A DNA stretch of 64,000 bases from a bacterium (lineage in GTDB: Bacteria > Zhuqueibacterota > QNDG01 > DSAB01). This document shows positions 44,772 to 54,430 of this stretch, piece after piece. Numbering within the stretch: the stretch's first letter is position 1; each line of letters opens with the position of its first letter. The DNA is taken from the NCBI GenBank assembly GCA_016931965.1, contig JAFGDT010000058.1, forward strand, positions 18,586-82,585. The letters are read 5' to 3'. The translations under genes and the position numbers were made by a program. The notes beneath the pieces are model-generated. The model was not told the origin of the DNA. It searched no databases and saw only the letters and a list, made by a program, of their open reading frames with translations.

Positions 44772-46688
44772 TTAGGATATGGATTGATATGAAATGGATT
44801 TTTTCATTTTATGACCATGCGCCAGGAACGATTGTATTGCCTGACTCAAATGATCCAAATCCAGTTTTACATCGACTAAAAGATCGTGCATGTTCCCGTG
44901 GGGAACAAAACGATCGGGCAAACCGAATCGCCGGAACACAATTCCCTTTCCATCCGATTCTGATATCATTTCAGCTATGCCACTGCCGAATCCCCCGATA
45001 ATGGAGTTGTTCTCCACGGTCACGATGAAACGAAAATTCTGGATCATCTCTTTCACCATCTCGCGATCGATTGGCTTGACAAACCTGGCATTGACCACTT
45101 GGGCTGATATTCCCTCTGCTTCCAATTTTTGACTTAACTCGACAGCGGGCATCACACGGTCTCCTATGGCCAAAATGGCCATATCGTGCCCTTTTTTGAT
45201 GATTTCACTTTTCCCGATAGGGATGTTATCAAAATCCTTTTTTAGACGTAATCCCAGACATTCTCCTCGAGGATACCGGATTGCCACAGGCCCATTTTGA
45301 TATTGAAGCGCTGTCCAAAACATATCGCGCAGTTCAACTTCATCTTTGGGCGCCATCACCACAAGATCTGGAATCAACCTGAGGTAACTGAGATCAAAAC
45401 TGCCGTGATGTGTTGGACCATCTTCGCCGACCAAGCCCCCGCGATCCAACGCAAAGACCAAGGGAATTTTTTGAAGCGCCACATCGTGTATCAATTGATC
45501 AAGGGCTCTTTGAAGAAAAGTCGAATAGATTGCTACAACCGGTTTAAATCCATCCAAGGCCAAACCTGCGGCAAATGTAACGGCATGCTGTTCTGCGATA
45601 CCCACGTCAAAAAACCGCTCAGGGAAGCGTTCTGCAAAATGAATCAAACCTGTACCATCCGCCATGGCCGCCGTAATCCCTACAATCCGTTCATCTTTTT
45701 CAGCCAGTTCGACCATCGTTTTTCCAAATATTTCGGTATAGGTGGGTCTGGTTTTTGACTCTGTATCTCCGGTTTCCCGACAGAAAGAACCCAATCCATG
45801 GAATTTTGTGGCATTTTCTTCTGCGAATTTGTATCCTTTCCCCTTTTTGGATATGACATGGACCAGAACAGGACCTTGAATCTTTTGGATGCTCTTGAGC
45901 ACACGCAATAGTTGGATCAAGTTGTGACCGTCAACGGGACCAAAATATCGAAATCCCAACCGTTCAAACAGTAAACCGGGAACCACCATCGATTTTAATC
46001 CTTCTTCTATGCGACGGACGGTATCCCGAACCATTTTTGAACCTCTTGGCAGTTTTCCAGTGAGTTGCCAGATGTCTTTTTTGATTTTATTATAAAGGGG
46101 AGTTGTAATGACCTGGGTCAAATGTTTTGCCATTGCACCGACATTGGGTGATATGGACATATTGTTATCATTCAGGATCACAATAAAATTGCGTTTTGAT
46201 CCTCCGGCATTATTGAGACCTTCAAAGGCGAGGCCCCCTGTGAGTGCGCCATCTCCGACTACGGCAATGACCTTATGATTTTTGCCCTGGAGATCCCTTG
46301 CAGTGGCCATGCCCAGAGCCGCAGAAATGGCCGTTGATGCATGTCCTGCTCCAAAAGCATCATACTCACTCTCGGCCATCTTCGGAAAGCCGCTGATACC
46401 TCCATATTGCCGAAGGGTATGGAATTGGTCTTTTCTCCCTGTCAGAATTTTATGGATGTAGGATTGATGGCCCACATCCCATACAATTTTATCTTTGGGT
46501 GCATCAAAAACAGTATGAAGAGCCAGTGTAAGTTCGACCACGCCCAAATTTGGGGCGAGATGACCTCCTGTTTTTGATACGACCGAAACGATAAATTCCC
46601 GAATTTCTTCGGTAAGTCTTTTCAGATCGCCCACATCAAGATTTTTGAGGTCTCGAGGGGAATGAATTGTGTCTAATAATTTTTCCAT
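44772..46688 (-). CDS. dxs: 1-deoxy-D-xylulose-5-phosphate synthase
   Basis: 638 residues, full length. Thiamine diphosphate motif 'VGDGALTGGLAFEGLNNAG...NDNNMSI', N-terminal 'DVGHQSYIHKILTGR', and transketolase domains with 'GIAEQHAVTFAAGLAL' and 'DRGGLVGEDGPTHHG'. First step of the MEP isoprenoid pathway, joining pyruvate and glyceraldehyde-3-phosphate. It is 36 bases downstream of xseB, an xseA-xseB-dxs order also seen in proteobacteria. Confidence 0.98.
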   Translation of the reverse strand: MEKLLDTIHSPRDLKNLDVGDLKRLTEEIREFIVSVVSKTGGHLAPNLGVVELTLALHTVFDAPKDKIVWDVGHQSYIHKILTGRKDQFHTLRQYGGISGFPKMAESEYDAFGAGHASTAISAALGMATARDLQGKNHKVIAVVGDGALTGGLAFEGLNNAGGSKRNFIVILNDNNMSISPNVGAMAKHLTQVITTPLYNKIKKDIWQLTGKLPRGSKMVRDTVRRIEEGLKSMVVPGLLFERLGFRYFGPVDGHNLIQLLRVLKSIQKIQGPVLVHVISKKGKGYKFAEENATKFHGLGSFCRETGDTESKTRPTYTEIFGKTMVELAEKDERIVGITAAMADGTGLIHFAERFPERFFDVGIAEQHAVTFAAGLALDGFKPVVAIYSTFLQRALDQLIHDVALQKIPLVFALDRGGLVGEDGPTHHGSFDLSYLRLIPDLVVMAPKDEVELRDMFWTALQYQNGPVAIRYPRGECLGLRLKKDFDNIPIGKSEIIKKGHDMAILAIGDRVMPAVELSQKLEAEGISAQVVNARFVKPIDREMVKEMIQNFRFIVTVENNSIIGGFGSGIAEMISESDGKGIVFRRFGLPDRFVPHGNMHDLLVDVKLDLDHLSQAIQSFLAHGHKMKKSISYQSIS

Positions 46689-46724
46689 ATAATCTGTTAA
46701 ATGAAAAGTTCTTCCTAATTGGGA

Positions 46725-46958
46725 TTACTCCATGAATTCTTCCTGATATGATCCGTCTTCTCTCTTTAATAATTTTTTCATTCTCTTTTCAGCATCATTT
46801 AATTTAGCCATGCAAATATTGATCAAATCCATTCCTTTCTCAAATGCCTTCATGGCTTCTTCCAGTGTAGATTCTCCTTTCTCAAGATGCTCTACGATGG
46901 ATTCCAGTTTTTGGAAAGCATCTTCGAAGGTGAGGCTTTCTTTTTTCGGTTTTGCCAT
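46725..46958 (-). CDS. xseB: Exodeoxyribonuclease VII small subunit
   Basis: 77 residues, typical XseB: 'SLTFEDAFQKLESIVEHLEKGE' and 'LEEAMKAFEKGMDLINIC'. With XseA it forms the single-strand nuclease. It begins 9 bases after the xseA stop. Confidence 0.96.
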   Translation of the reverse strand: MAKPKKESLTFEDAFQKLESIVEHLEKGESTLEEAMKAFEKGMDLINICMAKLNDAEKRMKKLLKREDGSYQEEFME

Positions 46959-46967
46959 TTTCCCTAA

Positions 46968-48218
46968 TCACTCCTCGATAACTTCAACCATGCTTCGAAT
47001 CGTACCTTTAGCAAAACGAATACGAATGTTTTCTTTTTCACTGACTTCCGATGAGGTCTTAATTACACGGTTGTCCGAAATACGTGTGGTGATACTGTAC
47101 CCCCTTTGGAGGACTTCTTGGGGACACAGAGCCTGCAGTTTACTTTTCAGCCGGATGATGTCCGATTTTAAACGATCCATTTGATGAAGGAAAATCGTCT
47201 CTTGATTTTTGGATACTTCATCTAACCGTTGCCGATATTCTCTGATACGGTCTATCGGCCATCGGAAACCGTAACTGCGTTTGATCATTTCAATTTTTTC
47301 ACGATTCAGAACAATACGGTCTTCAAGTGCACGATTGAGTGTGTAATTCCAATGGCTCATTGTCTGGAGCAATTCTTCACGGTCTCTGACGACCAGTTCG
47401 GCGGCTGCAGAGGGTGTCGGTGCCCGTACATCGGCGACAAAATCGGCGATAGAAAAGTCAGTTTCGTGGCCTACGGAAGAAACAATGGGAATCGTCGAGT
47501 CGAAAATGGCTCGGGCAACGATTTCTTCATTGAAAGCCCATAGATCTTCCAGTGATCCCCCTCCACGGCCAACGATGAGAACATCCACCTGCTGATAGGC
47601 ATTAAAATCCTTAATCGCTTCGGCAATCTCCTCTGCTGCACCTTCGCCTTGAACGCGAACAGGTCGCAGAATGAGCTGAACAGATGGAAAACGCCGTCTT
47701 GTTACGCTGATAATATCTTGAATAACAGCCCCCGTTGGAGATGTGATAATACCGATTCGTTCAGGGAATGGGGGCAACCGTTTTTTAAATTCCGATCGGA
47801 AAAGCCCTTCTGCTTCCAGTCGTTTTTTCATGGCTTCAAATGCCAGTTGCAGTTCGCCTCTTCCAGCTGAACGGATCAGTATAACATCCAGCTGATATCG
47901 GCCCTGGCGTTCATAAACAGTCACATTTCCCCATACCCTAACTTTCATGCCATCCTCAGGCTGAAAAAGAAGGTTCTGATTTCTTCCCCGCCACATGACG
48001 CAGGATATTTGGGATTCTTGATCTTTCAAAGAAAAATAGAGATGACCCGAAGTATGTCTCTTAAAATTGGATACTTCACCTTCAATCCATATCGGAGGAA
48101 ATGTATCCTCGAGTGTCAGCTTGATTTCACGCGTGATTTCCGAAACCGTATAGATTTTATCTGTAGAAGGGCACACTTCATGCCCCTCATTTCTGGGATA
48201 CGTCGGATCGTCTTTCAT
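46968..48218 (-). CDS. xseA: Exodeoxyribonuclease VII large subunit
   Basis: 416 residues. OB-fold N-terminus ('PPIWIEGEVSNFKRHTSGHL'), catalytic domain with 'GIITSPTGAVIQDI', 'LIVGRGGGSLEDLWAFNEE' and 'SSVGHETDFSIADFVADVRAPTPSAAAEL', then a coiled-coil C-terminus. Degrades single-stranded DNA in repair. Its ATG overlaps the stop of the tiny basic peptide by ATGA, so the two are translationally coupled. Confidence 0.97.
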   Translation of the reverse strand: MKDDPTYPRNEGHEVCPSTDKIYTVSEITREIKLTLEDTFPPIWIEGEVSNFKRHTSGHLYFSLKDQESQISCVMWRGRNQNLLFQPEDGMKVRVWGNVTVYERQGRYQLDVILIRSAGRGELQLAFEAMKKRLEAEGLFRSEFKKRLPPFPERIGIITSPTGAVIQDIISVTRRRFPSVQLILRPVRVQGEGAAEEIAEAIKDFNAYQQVDVLIVGRGGGSLEDLWAFNEEIVARAIFDSTIPIVSSVGHETDFSIADFVADVRAPTPSAAAELVVRDREELLQTMSHWNYTLNRALEDRIVLNREKIEMIKRSYGFRWPIDRIREYRQRLDEVSKNQETIFLHQMDRLKSDIIRLKSKLQALCPQEVLQRGYSITTRISDNRVIKTSSEVSEKENIRIRFAKGTIRSMVEVIEE

Positions 48219-48310
48219 TGTAGTTTCTTTTTATGGCGATTTTTACGCAATCGCTTTTTACGTTTATGTGTGGCTATTTTATGCCGTTTTTTCTTTTTAC
48301 CACAGGGCAA
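48215..48310 (-). CDS. 31-residue Lys/Arg-rich peptide, AURKAIP1/COX24 (bS22/mS38-like) family
   Basis: A very short gene starting with TTG at 48310, with AAAGGAGG at about 8 bases. The product reads MPCGKKKKRH, then KIATHKRKKRLRKNRHKKK and LQ; 21 of 31 residues are Lys, Arg or His. This is the short AURKAIP1/COX24-domain protein annotated in Bacteroidota and relatives, akin to mitochondrial mS38 and mycobacterial bS22, which bind rRNA near the decoding region. It overlaps xseA by ATGA and follows the HU gene by 18 bases. The sequence match is from memory, but the pattern is very distinctive. Confidence 0.85.
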   Translation of the reverse strand: MPCGKKKKRHKIATHKRKKRLRKNRHKKKLQ

Positions 48311-48328
48311 TATGCATTCCTCCTTTCT

Positions 48329-48685
48329 TTATTCAAGTCGATCCAATTCTGAAAATATGTCTGTTTGGCTTTCCTCTGTTCTGGAAACGAATTTTCCGCT
48401 CTTTTTCATGCCCTCCATAACTGTGTTTTTCAATTGTGGGGAAGGTTTGAAATCGGGTACAATTCGATGAGGGATGATCATCATTTTCCCTGTTCGAGGA
48501 TTGGGCACATGTTTTTCTTTTCTTTCCCGGAGACAAAAAGTGCCAAATCCCCGGATTTCGACTCTTTTCCCGTTTTGTAAGGCATAACTCACTGTCGCTA
48601 AAAATCCATCTATTACTGCAGCGGTTTCCAATTTTGTTAGTCCGGTGCCCTTTGAAATAATATCGACTATATCCGCTTTGGTCAT
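48329..48685 (-). CDS. HU/IHF-family DNA-binding protein
   Basis: 118 residues from the ATG at 48685, which has GGAGG at 5 bases (a 4-residue longer form from 48697 is less likely). The fold 'MTKADIVDIISKGTGLTKLET...VSYALQNGKRVEIRGFGTFCLRER' and the DNA-arm region 'NPRTGKMMIIPHRIVPDFKPS' are standard. It has a C-terminal tail of about 20 extra residues rich in Ser/Glu. A nucleoid protein that bends DNA. Sits between sppA and the small basic peptide. Confidence 0.92.
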   Translation of the reverse strand: MTKADIVDIISKGTGLTKLETAAVIDGFLATVSYALQNGKRVEIRGFGTFCLRERKEKHVPNPRTGKMMIIPHRIVPDFKPSPQLKNTVMEGMKKSGKFVSRTEESQTDIFSELDRLE

Positions 48686-48716
48686 ATCGGCCTCCACAAT
48701 CGCAGGGGTAATTTCC

Positions 48717-49598
48717 TTAATAGAGACTGTATTTGAGGGACATCTGATTGACTCCCTGAAGGATTCCCTCTATTTTCTGAAAAAAGAGATCAAAAAGAGC
48801 AAATCGGCTGCGACGCAATTTCACGATTTTCGGTTTGCCCTTGATGCCTCCCAATTGTGCTGTTAAACGAACCGCTTCTTCGTAGTCTCCTAAAAGATCG
48901 ATCAGTCCCTGCTCATAGGCTTGTCTTCCTGTAAAAATGCGTCCATCCGCCAGCTCAAGTACTTTTTCTCTGGGGAGTTTTCTTTCACGCACGACGACGT
49001 CAACAAACTGCTGATAGGCATCGTCCACCCAGTTTTGCAGATGGTTTTTATCGGCTGGAGTCGGGTCACGGAAAGGAGAACCGGTATCTTTAAAACGGCC
49101 GCTCTTAATTACTTCATATTGGATACCCATTTTTTCCATTAAATCTGTCAAGTTAACAAATTCGGCAATGACACCGATACTGCCTGTGGTCGTTCCCGGG
49201 TTGGCCATAATCGTGTCAGCTCCACATGCAACATAGTATCCGCCGGATGCGGCGACACTTTCCATTGAGACAACAACAGGTTTTCCTCCGTCTCTAATTC
49301 TCCTGACGGTTTCATATATTTCCTGGGATGCTGCAACCAGTCCGCCTCCGCTGTTTATATGAAAGAGTATCGCTTTTACCGATTCGTTTTCACCGTACTC
49401 CTGAAATTGTTCCACAATGCTACCCGATTCCGTGATGGTTCCAAACAGCTCGACAACGGCAATTTTATCCCCTCTGGAAGAAATACTGACTCCATCATAG
49501 GGTTTGCTTCCACTTTTTATCGAAGCCAGTATCGCAATCAAAACGATAGTCACTGTAGCAATCCCAAGTCCGATAAGCCACTCTTTTTGTTTTGTCAC
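48717..49598 (-). CDS. sppA: Signal peptide peptidase SppA (S49)
   Basis: 293 residues, short SppA type. One N-terminal membrane anchor (about 7-27), 'INSGGGLVAASQEI', nucleophile Ser in 'ESVAASGGYYVACGAD', and the general-base Lys in 'IKSGRFKDTGSPFR'. It degrades signal peptides cut from secreted proteins. The start is a GTG at 49598 with GAGG upstream. It leads the run sppA-HU-small peptide-xseA-xseB-dxs-nadK behind a near-perfect promoter. Confidence 0.94.
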   Translation of the reverse strand: MTKQKEWLIGLGIATVTIVLIAILASIKSGSKPYDGVSISSRGDKIAVVELFGTITESGSIVEQFQEYGENESVKAILFHINSGGGLVAASQEIYETVRRIRDGGKPVVVSMESVAASGGYYVACGADTIMANPGTTTGSIGVIAEFVNLTDLMEKMGIQYEVIKSGRFKDTGSPFRDPTPADKNHLQNWVDDAYQQFVDVVVRERKLPREKVLELADGRIFTGRQAYEQGLIDLLGDYEEAVRLTAQLGGIKGKPKIVKLRRSRFALFDLFFQKIEGILQGVNQMSLKYSLY

Positions 49599-49936
49599 TT
49601 CAATCCTCTCAGTTATTGTTGGCTGTGATTAAATATAAGCATAAGTCTATTATAAACAAATTTTATTTAAAAGTCAACCTTAAAACCTCCACTTGGATTG
49701 GCATCCATGAACTGAAAAATCCACCTTGGTCTTTTCATGGGGACCCAAGCGAATGCATCCAACTCCAAAGAGTCTGGTATTGGATCTCAATTGATATTCG
49801 AATGCCCTTTATCGATGTTACATTGGCAAATTATATGATTATTGATATGGTCATCCGAGCGGGAGCGGGTTGGTTGTTCGGGAGGTAGACAAAGGTGGAT
49901 TGATTTTTGATTATGGCTGAGAAATGGGTTGTTTTT
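49599..49936. other. Intergenic region (338 bp)
   Basis: Gap between sppA and the degenerate kinase gene, both on the minus strand. It holds the sppA promoter (49649-49677). The stretch 49690-49900 is richer in G+C than the flanks and reads open in places on both strands, but no translated frame has a ribosome site or a recognisable protein; it could be a decayed gene remnant. Confidence 0.5.
49649..49677 (-). promoter_or_regulatory. Near-consensus sigma-70 promoter of the sppA-nadK run
   Basis: On the minus strand: TTGACT (49677-49672), a 17-base spacer and a perfect TATAAT (49654-49649), 50 bases before the GTG start of sppA. It is the best match to the E. coli consensus in the window. Confidence 0.7.
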
Positions 49937-51316
49937 TCAGTATGTTACTGTTTTTTCAGCGTGATCCAGGAGTGTTTCTTGTTTCATGTTTTTAGGGGTC
50001 TTCGCTGTTGGTATGATGATTCTGATGATCGACTTGTCTTTTTCTTGATGACTGATGTTCATGGTCATTCCCAGTGATTCCACGAATGTTTGACAATATG
50101 AAAATTCTTCTTCAAGCTGATCTGAGGGAAACCGAATGTTTGATTGTACGGCTGGATTGAGGACTTTGCTCATATGCTCTTCAAAAGGAATTGGATGGTT
50201 TGTCCGTATGTCCACACCCACGTTATTGTCCAGTGGTCGGGTCAAAATGTGCATTTCTTTTTGAGCGGATTTATTCATGGCGTTCAAAATACTTTGGAAA
50301 ATGATCTCAAAAATCAAAGATAAATCTTTTCCTTTACAGAATACCATGGGTATTTTTGGATCCAGCGTTGTTCTTGCGATAAATGCATCAGAATCGGTAA
50401 GAAATTCCAGACAATGCAGTTCTTGCATAATCGTATCATTTAGATTCCACTGTGCCGGTGAAGTGCTCAGATCTCTCGCATTTTTCAATGATATCATTTC
50501 CAAACTTTTTTGGGTTTGTTCCCACTCTGTTAATAAATGGGAAAAGTGGTTTAATAATGCTGGGTTGCTGTTTTTCAGGTCGTGTATTTTATGAACTGTA
50601 TTGGATAAAAGACTCAGTACGTGTCTGTTATAACTGCAATGAATCTGTGTGATCTCCGTTAATTTGTTTCTTTGATAATATTCGATATGCTTTGTCATGT
50701 TTTTTATGTTTGATGCTCTCTTTCTTTGAATGTCGCGAGCGATATAAAGAATGAGCCTGTAACTGGAAAACTGAATCCACTTTGCACTGATATCTACAAA
50801 GGCATGACCGCCGTTTTTGTTTTTCCAACATTCTTCATATCTGCAAACACCGTTGTCCAACCAGGCTTTGTGTAATTTGTTTTCTCCGTCTTTTTCCCAT
50901 GCAAGTTGTGAAAGAGACATGTTTTTCAGTTCTTCTTTGCTATATCCTGAAAGTAAACAAGTGGCTTGGTTGAAAAGGAGAAATTTACCCTCCTCAGAAG
51001 TGAGAAAAATGGCATCATTCGCATGTTCCACCAATAAGCGGTATTTCTTTGTAGATGCATTTAATGCATCCTGGATCTTGTCCAAGTTCTTTTCGAGATG
51101 CATTTTTTCATTCTTTAACCTTTCCAGTCGCATCCGTTCTTTTCCGCTTAAAAATCCGATGATCGGTCCCAGCAAAAAAAATAAAATCCAGACGAGTTCC
51201 ACTCCTCCGATACGCAGAAAGATCAATCTTAAATTATATCCGACAATGATTCCCGTAATGGAACCAAGAATAACGTTCTGGGTTACAGCATTGAGTTTTT
51301 CAGTTTGCAGTTTCAT
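49937..51316 (-). CDS. PAS-containing, degenerate histidine kinase-like protein
   Basis: 459 residues: two N-terminal membrane helices (about 13-58), a coiled coil, a PAS domain (about 90-205; 'YRLLVEHANDAIFLTSEEGKFLLFNQATCLLSGYS...'), and a C-terminal region laid out like a kinase. The dimerisation helix lacks an HExxxP H-box, and the ATPase half keeps an N-box-like 'IFQSILNAMNKSA' but has no DxGxG or GLGL boxes. It is probably catalytically dead and works as a sensor or scaffold. A transcription unit of its own, divergent from purL. Confidence 0.7.
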   Translation of the reverse strand: MKLQTEKLNAVTQNVILGSITGIIVGYNLRLIFLRIGGVELVWILFFLLGPIIGFLSGKERMRLERLKNEKMHLEKNLDKIQDALNASTKKYRLLVEHANDAIFLTSEEGKFLLFNQATCLLSGYSKEELKNMSLSQLAWEKDGENKLHKAWLDNGVCRYEECWKNKNGGHAFVDISAKWIQFSSYRLILYIARDIQRKRASNIKNMTKHIEYYQRNKLTEITQIHCSYNRHVLSLLSNTVHKIHDLKNSNPALLNHFSHLLTEWEQTQKSLEMISLKNARDLSTSPAQWNLNDTIMQELHCLEFLTDSDAFIARTTLDPKIPMVFCKGKDLSLIFEIIFQSILNAMNKSAQKEMHILTRPLDNNVGVDIRTNHPIPFEEHMSKVLNPAVQSNIRFPSDQLEEEFSYCQTFVESLGMTMNISHQEKDKSIIRIIIPTAKTPKNMKQETLLDHAEKTVTY

Positions 51317-51505
51317 CTATCCGCCTGTAACAAAATTTTTTGAAGAATCCTTCCATTATATGTCTGATCGTTTTTTCCTCTTGACAAAAAGATTTTTTAC
51401 CCTTCATTCCTGAAACACCTTATATTGAAAGAGTTTACAGGAGAAGATTGTACAACAATCATGCCATATTTTTTTGCCTTATTGCGATATGATTTCATTT
51501 TCTCC

Positions 51506-51534
51506 TTGACATTTTGATTTTTTGGTCTTAGAAT
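51506..51534 (+). promoter_or_regulatory. Promoter of purL-purQ
   Basis: TTGACA (51506-51511), a 17-base spacer and TAGAAT (51529-51534). It is 28 bases before the TTG start at 51563, leaving a very short leader with no room for a purine riboswitch. Confidence 0.7.
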
Positions 51535-51562
51535 TAACAATCTTTCAAAATGGAGTTACATT

Positions 51563-54430
51563 TTGATATCCACGTTGTATACGCAGAGAGGGAAAGACGA
51601 TCCTGAGGCTCATATTTTATTGAGACGTCTGCGATCGGAAGGATTTTTACACCTTCGGAATCTTTTCATTGAAAAGGTTTTCAGATTGGAAGGCATTAAC
51701 CAGCAGCAAGCGTTGAAATTGACTCCGCTTTTCTGCCATCCCATCACGGAAAACATTTCCCCCCAATCGGCTCTGCGAAGAGAAAATGGACCTATTCTCG
51801 AAGTCGGATATCAGCGGGCTGTGACTGATCCAGAACTTTTCTCCATATTGAGAAGTGCCCAATCGCTCGGTGTGGAGGGTCTGATTTGGGTTCGAATTGC
51901 TCACCGGTATCAGTTCCAGGGAGTCGACAGGGAGACCGCTGAACAAATCGTGAGCCGTTATTTCTACAATCCGCAGGTTCAAATTGTTATTGCATCCGGA
52001 GAAACATGGGATACCCTGAGACCGCAGGGCGAATCTGGACCGGTTGAAGAAATCATTCTCGAAAGATTAAGCCAGAATGAGCTGCTTCAAATCAGTCAAG
52101 AAAGACGGTTGTTTCTGGATGCTAATCAGATGACGGCGCTTCAACACATTTCCCACCGAATGGGTCGTTCATTGACCGATGCGGAGCTGGAAATGTTTGC
52201 TCAAACCTGGTCAGATCATTGTTTTCATACAACGTGGAAAAGCCTCGGTCTGCTTCAACAATTGTGGGACACCACCAATCAGATTCATCATCCTCTTGTC
52301 ATTTCAGTTTTTGAGGACAATGCAGGTGCCATGACATTTTATGATGAATGGGCGATCACAATCAAGGGCGAAACACATAACTCGCCTTCTGCGATCAGTC
52401 CGTATGGCGGCATCATGACCAAACATGGCGGTGTTATTCGGGATACTCTGGGTTGCGGTCGGGGTGCCTGGCCCATTGGCGGCAGTACGATTATGGGATT
52501 GGGCAATCCTCAGATGAAGTGGACAGATGTGCCCCGGGGTGCTCTGCATCCAAAAACCATTCTTGCGGAGTCGATTCGGGGGACAGCCGATTATAACAAT
52601 CCGATGGGTATTCCGATGATGTTTCCGGTCTACCGATTTCACCACGGGTACACAGGCAAGTGTTTTGCGCTCGGGCATTCTCTGGGCATTGTACCAGAAG
52701 ACCGAGCGCAAAAAGGATCTCCTCAACCGGGTGATTTTGCCGTTTTGATCGGCGGGCTGACCGGCAGAGACGGTCTTCATGGAGCGACAGTGAGTTCCAG
52801 TTCGATGACCAGCAGAACTTCGACCATGGATGCGGCGCATGTTCAGATTGGCCATCCCATTGAAGAACGGAAATTTATGGAAGCCATCCCCGTGTTGAGA
52901 GACCGGGATTGTTTGAGAGCGATCACCGATTTGGGCGCAGCAGGGCTTTCCTCCGCAGCGGGTGAAATGGGTGCCAAAACAGGTGTATGGATCAATCTGG
53001 CCTGGGTTCCACTCAAAACGGAGGGATTGCATCCATGGGAAATCTGGATATCTGAAAGTCAGGAGCGTATGCTGCTCTGTATTCCGAAAGACAAAATAGA
53101 AGAGGCTTTTGAAATATTGGAACATTATGAAGTCCGTGGTGCAATTGTCGGTCAATTTACCAACAGGAAGCGATGTCAGGTTGTTTTTGACAATTTGATA
53201 TCAAACGATCCGAGTCGCTTGACAGATGATCCTGGTTTTTCGGGCGAAAAAGTGGTTGATCTCGATTTCAATGATCTCAGAAAAGGCTGCCCTTATCCTA
53301 AAATTGGGATACAAAAACCTAACAAAAAAGACAAATCATTTCATCCCCCTCCACTGGTAACAAAGGATCAATGGATATCGGCTATTCAATCGGTACTTGG
53401 CCATCTCAACATATGTGATCAATCCCCTGCGGGCAATCAATTTGACAATACGGTTCAGGGGATGGTTGTCCTCGGTCCATACGGGGGAAAAGACAAACGG
53501 ATGCCAAATGATATATGGGCCTGTACACCGATCAGAGGTCAATCCTATGGCGTGGTTGCCTCTGTTGCGTTTAATCCTTTTTATGGAGAAGTTGATCCCG
53601 CCGTTATGGCCAAATTGATGATTGTGGAATCCGTCTCGAATTTGATCGCTGCGTCTGTTGATCAAAACGACATGGTGCTGTGTGACAACTTTTATACACC
53701 GCGGGTTACACCGGAAATTGCCTGGATGCTAAGGGAGATGGTCTCGGCATGTTGCCGCGTTTCAAAAGCGTTGGGGATTCCTTTTATCAGTGGGAAAGAC
53801 AGTTCCAGTGGAACATTCATTGGAGAAGATGGGAGGCGGCTTGACATTCCGCCGACTCTGGCCGTTATGGCAATGGGTCGTATTCCCGATGTGAGCAATC
53901 TGATACCCAAACCATGGCAAAAGCCCGGGAATAAACTCTACCTTGTGGGACCCTTAACCCCACATCTTGGCGGATCGATTTATCTGGATACGCTGGGTGA
54001 AAGAGGAGATCGGCTTCCTGATCCCAGTTTAGATGATTTTAAAACAATGTGGGATCGTCTCAAACCATTGCAAAAGGATCATGTCATTCGGTCCTGTTCC
54101 GTTCTGTCTGAAGGCGGGCTCATCAGGCGGCTTTTTGAAATGGCGCTGGGAAGCGGTTTGGGATGCCGAATCGATCTGTCTGCTTTAGTCAACCCATTGG
54201 GTGTCCAGCAGCCGGAAATCGTCTTGTTTGCCGAGATGATCGGTGCCCAGATCATCGAAGTCGAAGAAGAGGCGTGTCCCTCTGTTGAAAATGCGCTCAA
54301 CGGAATTTGTATAGGCCAGGTAACGGAAGGAACATCCCTTGAAATAAAAATCCCTCAGCAGGTTCTTTGTCTGGAGATGAAAGAACTGATCGCTATCTGG
54401 GAAGCACCGTTCCGTAAGGTTTTGCTATGA
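51563..54430 (+). CDS. purL: Phosphoribosylformylglycinamidine synthase, PurS-PurL fusion
   Basis: 955 residues, about 200 longer than free-standing PurL. Residues about 1-150 are PurS-like ('DDPEAHILLRRLRSEGFLHL' region; then 'VGYQRAVTDPELFSILRSAQSLG'), followed by the FGAM-synthase linker ('LTDAELEMFAQTWSDHCFHT') and two AIR-synthase-like halves with 'KGETHNSPSAISPYGG', 'GGLTGRDGLHGATVSS', 'DLGAAGLSSAAGEMG' and 'SGKDSSSG'. It converts FGAR to FGAM in purine synthesis with PurQ. The start is a TTG with GGAG at 7 bases. It overlaps purQ by 4 bases. Confidence 0.94.
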   Translation: MISTLYTQRGKDDPEAHILLRRLRSEGFLHLRNLFIEKVFRLEGINQQQALKLTPLFCHPITENISPQSALRRENGPILEVGYQRAVTDPELFSILRSAQSLGVEGLIWVRIAHRYQFQGVDRETAEQIVSRYFYNPQVQIVIASGETWDTLRPQGESGPVEEIILERLSQNELLQISQERRLFLDANQMTALQHISHRMGRSLTDAELEMFAQTWSDHCFHTTWKSLGLLQQLWDTTNQIHHPLVISVFEDNAGAMTFYDEWAITIKGETHNSPSAISPYGGIMTKHGGVIRDTLGCGRGAWPIGGSTIMGLGNPQMKWTDVPRGALHPKTILAESIRGTADYNNPMGIPMMFPVYRFHHGYTGKCFALGHSLGIVPEDRAQKGSPQPGDFAVLIGGLTGRDGLHGATVSSSSMTSRTSTMDAAHVQIGHPIEERKFMEAIPVLRDRDCLRAITDLGAAGLSSAAGEMGAKTGVWINLAWVPLKTEGLHPWEIWISESQERMLLCIPKDKIEEAFEILEHYEVRGAIVGQFTNRKRCQVVFDNLISNDPSRLTDDPGFSGEKVVDLDFNDLRKGCPYPKIGIQKPNKKDKSFHPPPLVTKDQWISAIQSVLGHLNICDQSPAGNQFDNTVQGMVVLGPYGGKDKRMPNDIWACTPIRGQSYGVVASVAFNPFYGEVDPAVMAKLMIVESVSNLIAASVDQNDMVLCDNFYTPRVTPEIAWMLREMVSACCRVSKALGIPFISGKDSSSGTFIGEDGRRLDIPPTLAVMAMGRIPDVSNLIPKPWQKPGNKLYLVGPLTPHLGGSIYLDTLGERGDRLPDPSLDDFKTMWDRLKPLQKDHVIRSCSVLSEGGLIRRLFEMALGSGLGCRIDLSALVNPLGVQQPEIVLFAEMIGAQIIEVEEEACPSVENALNGICIGQVTEGTSLEIKIPQQVLCLEMKELIAIWEAPFRKVLL

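Noticed and set aside
49592-49888. Plus-strand 98-residue frame
   Set aside because: It crosses the sppA start and its promoter, has no ribosome site and no family likeness.
51535-51562. Purine riboswitch before purL
   Set aside because: The promoter leaves only about 20 bases of leader, too short for an aptamer.
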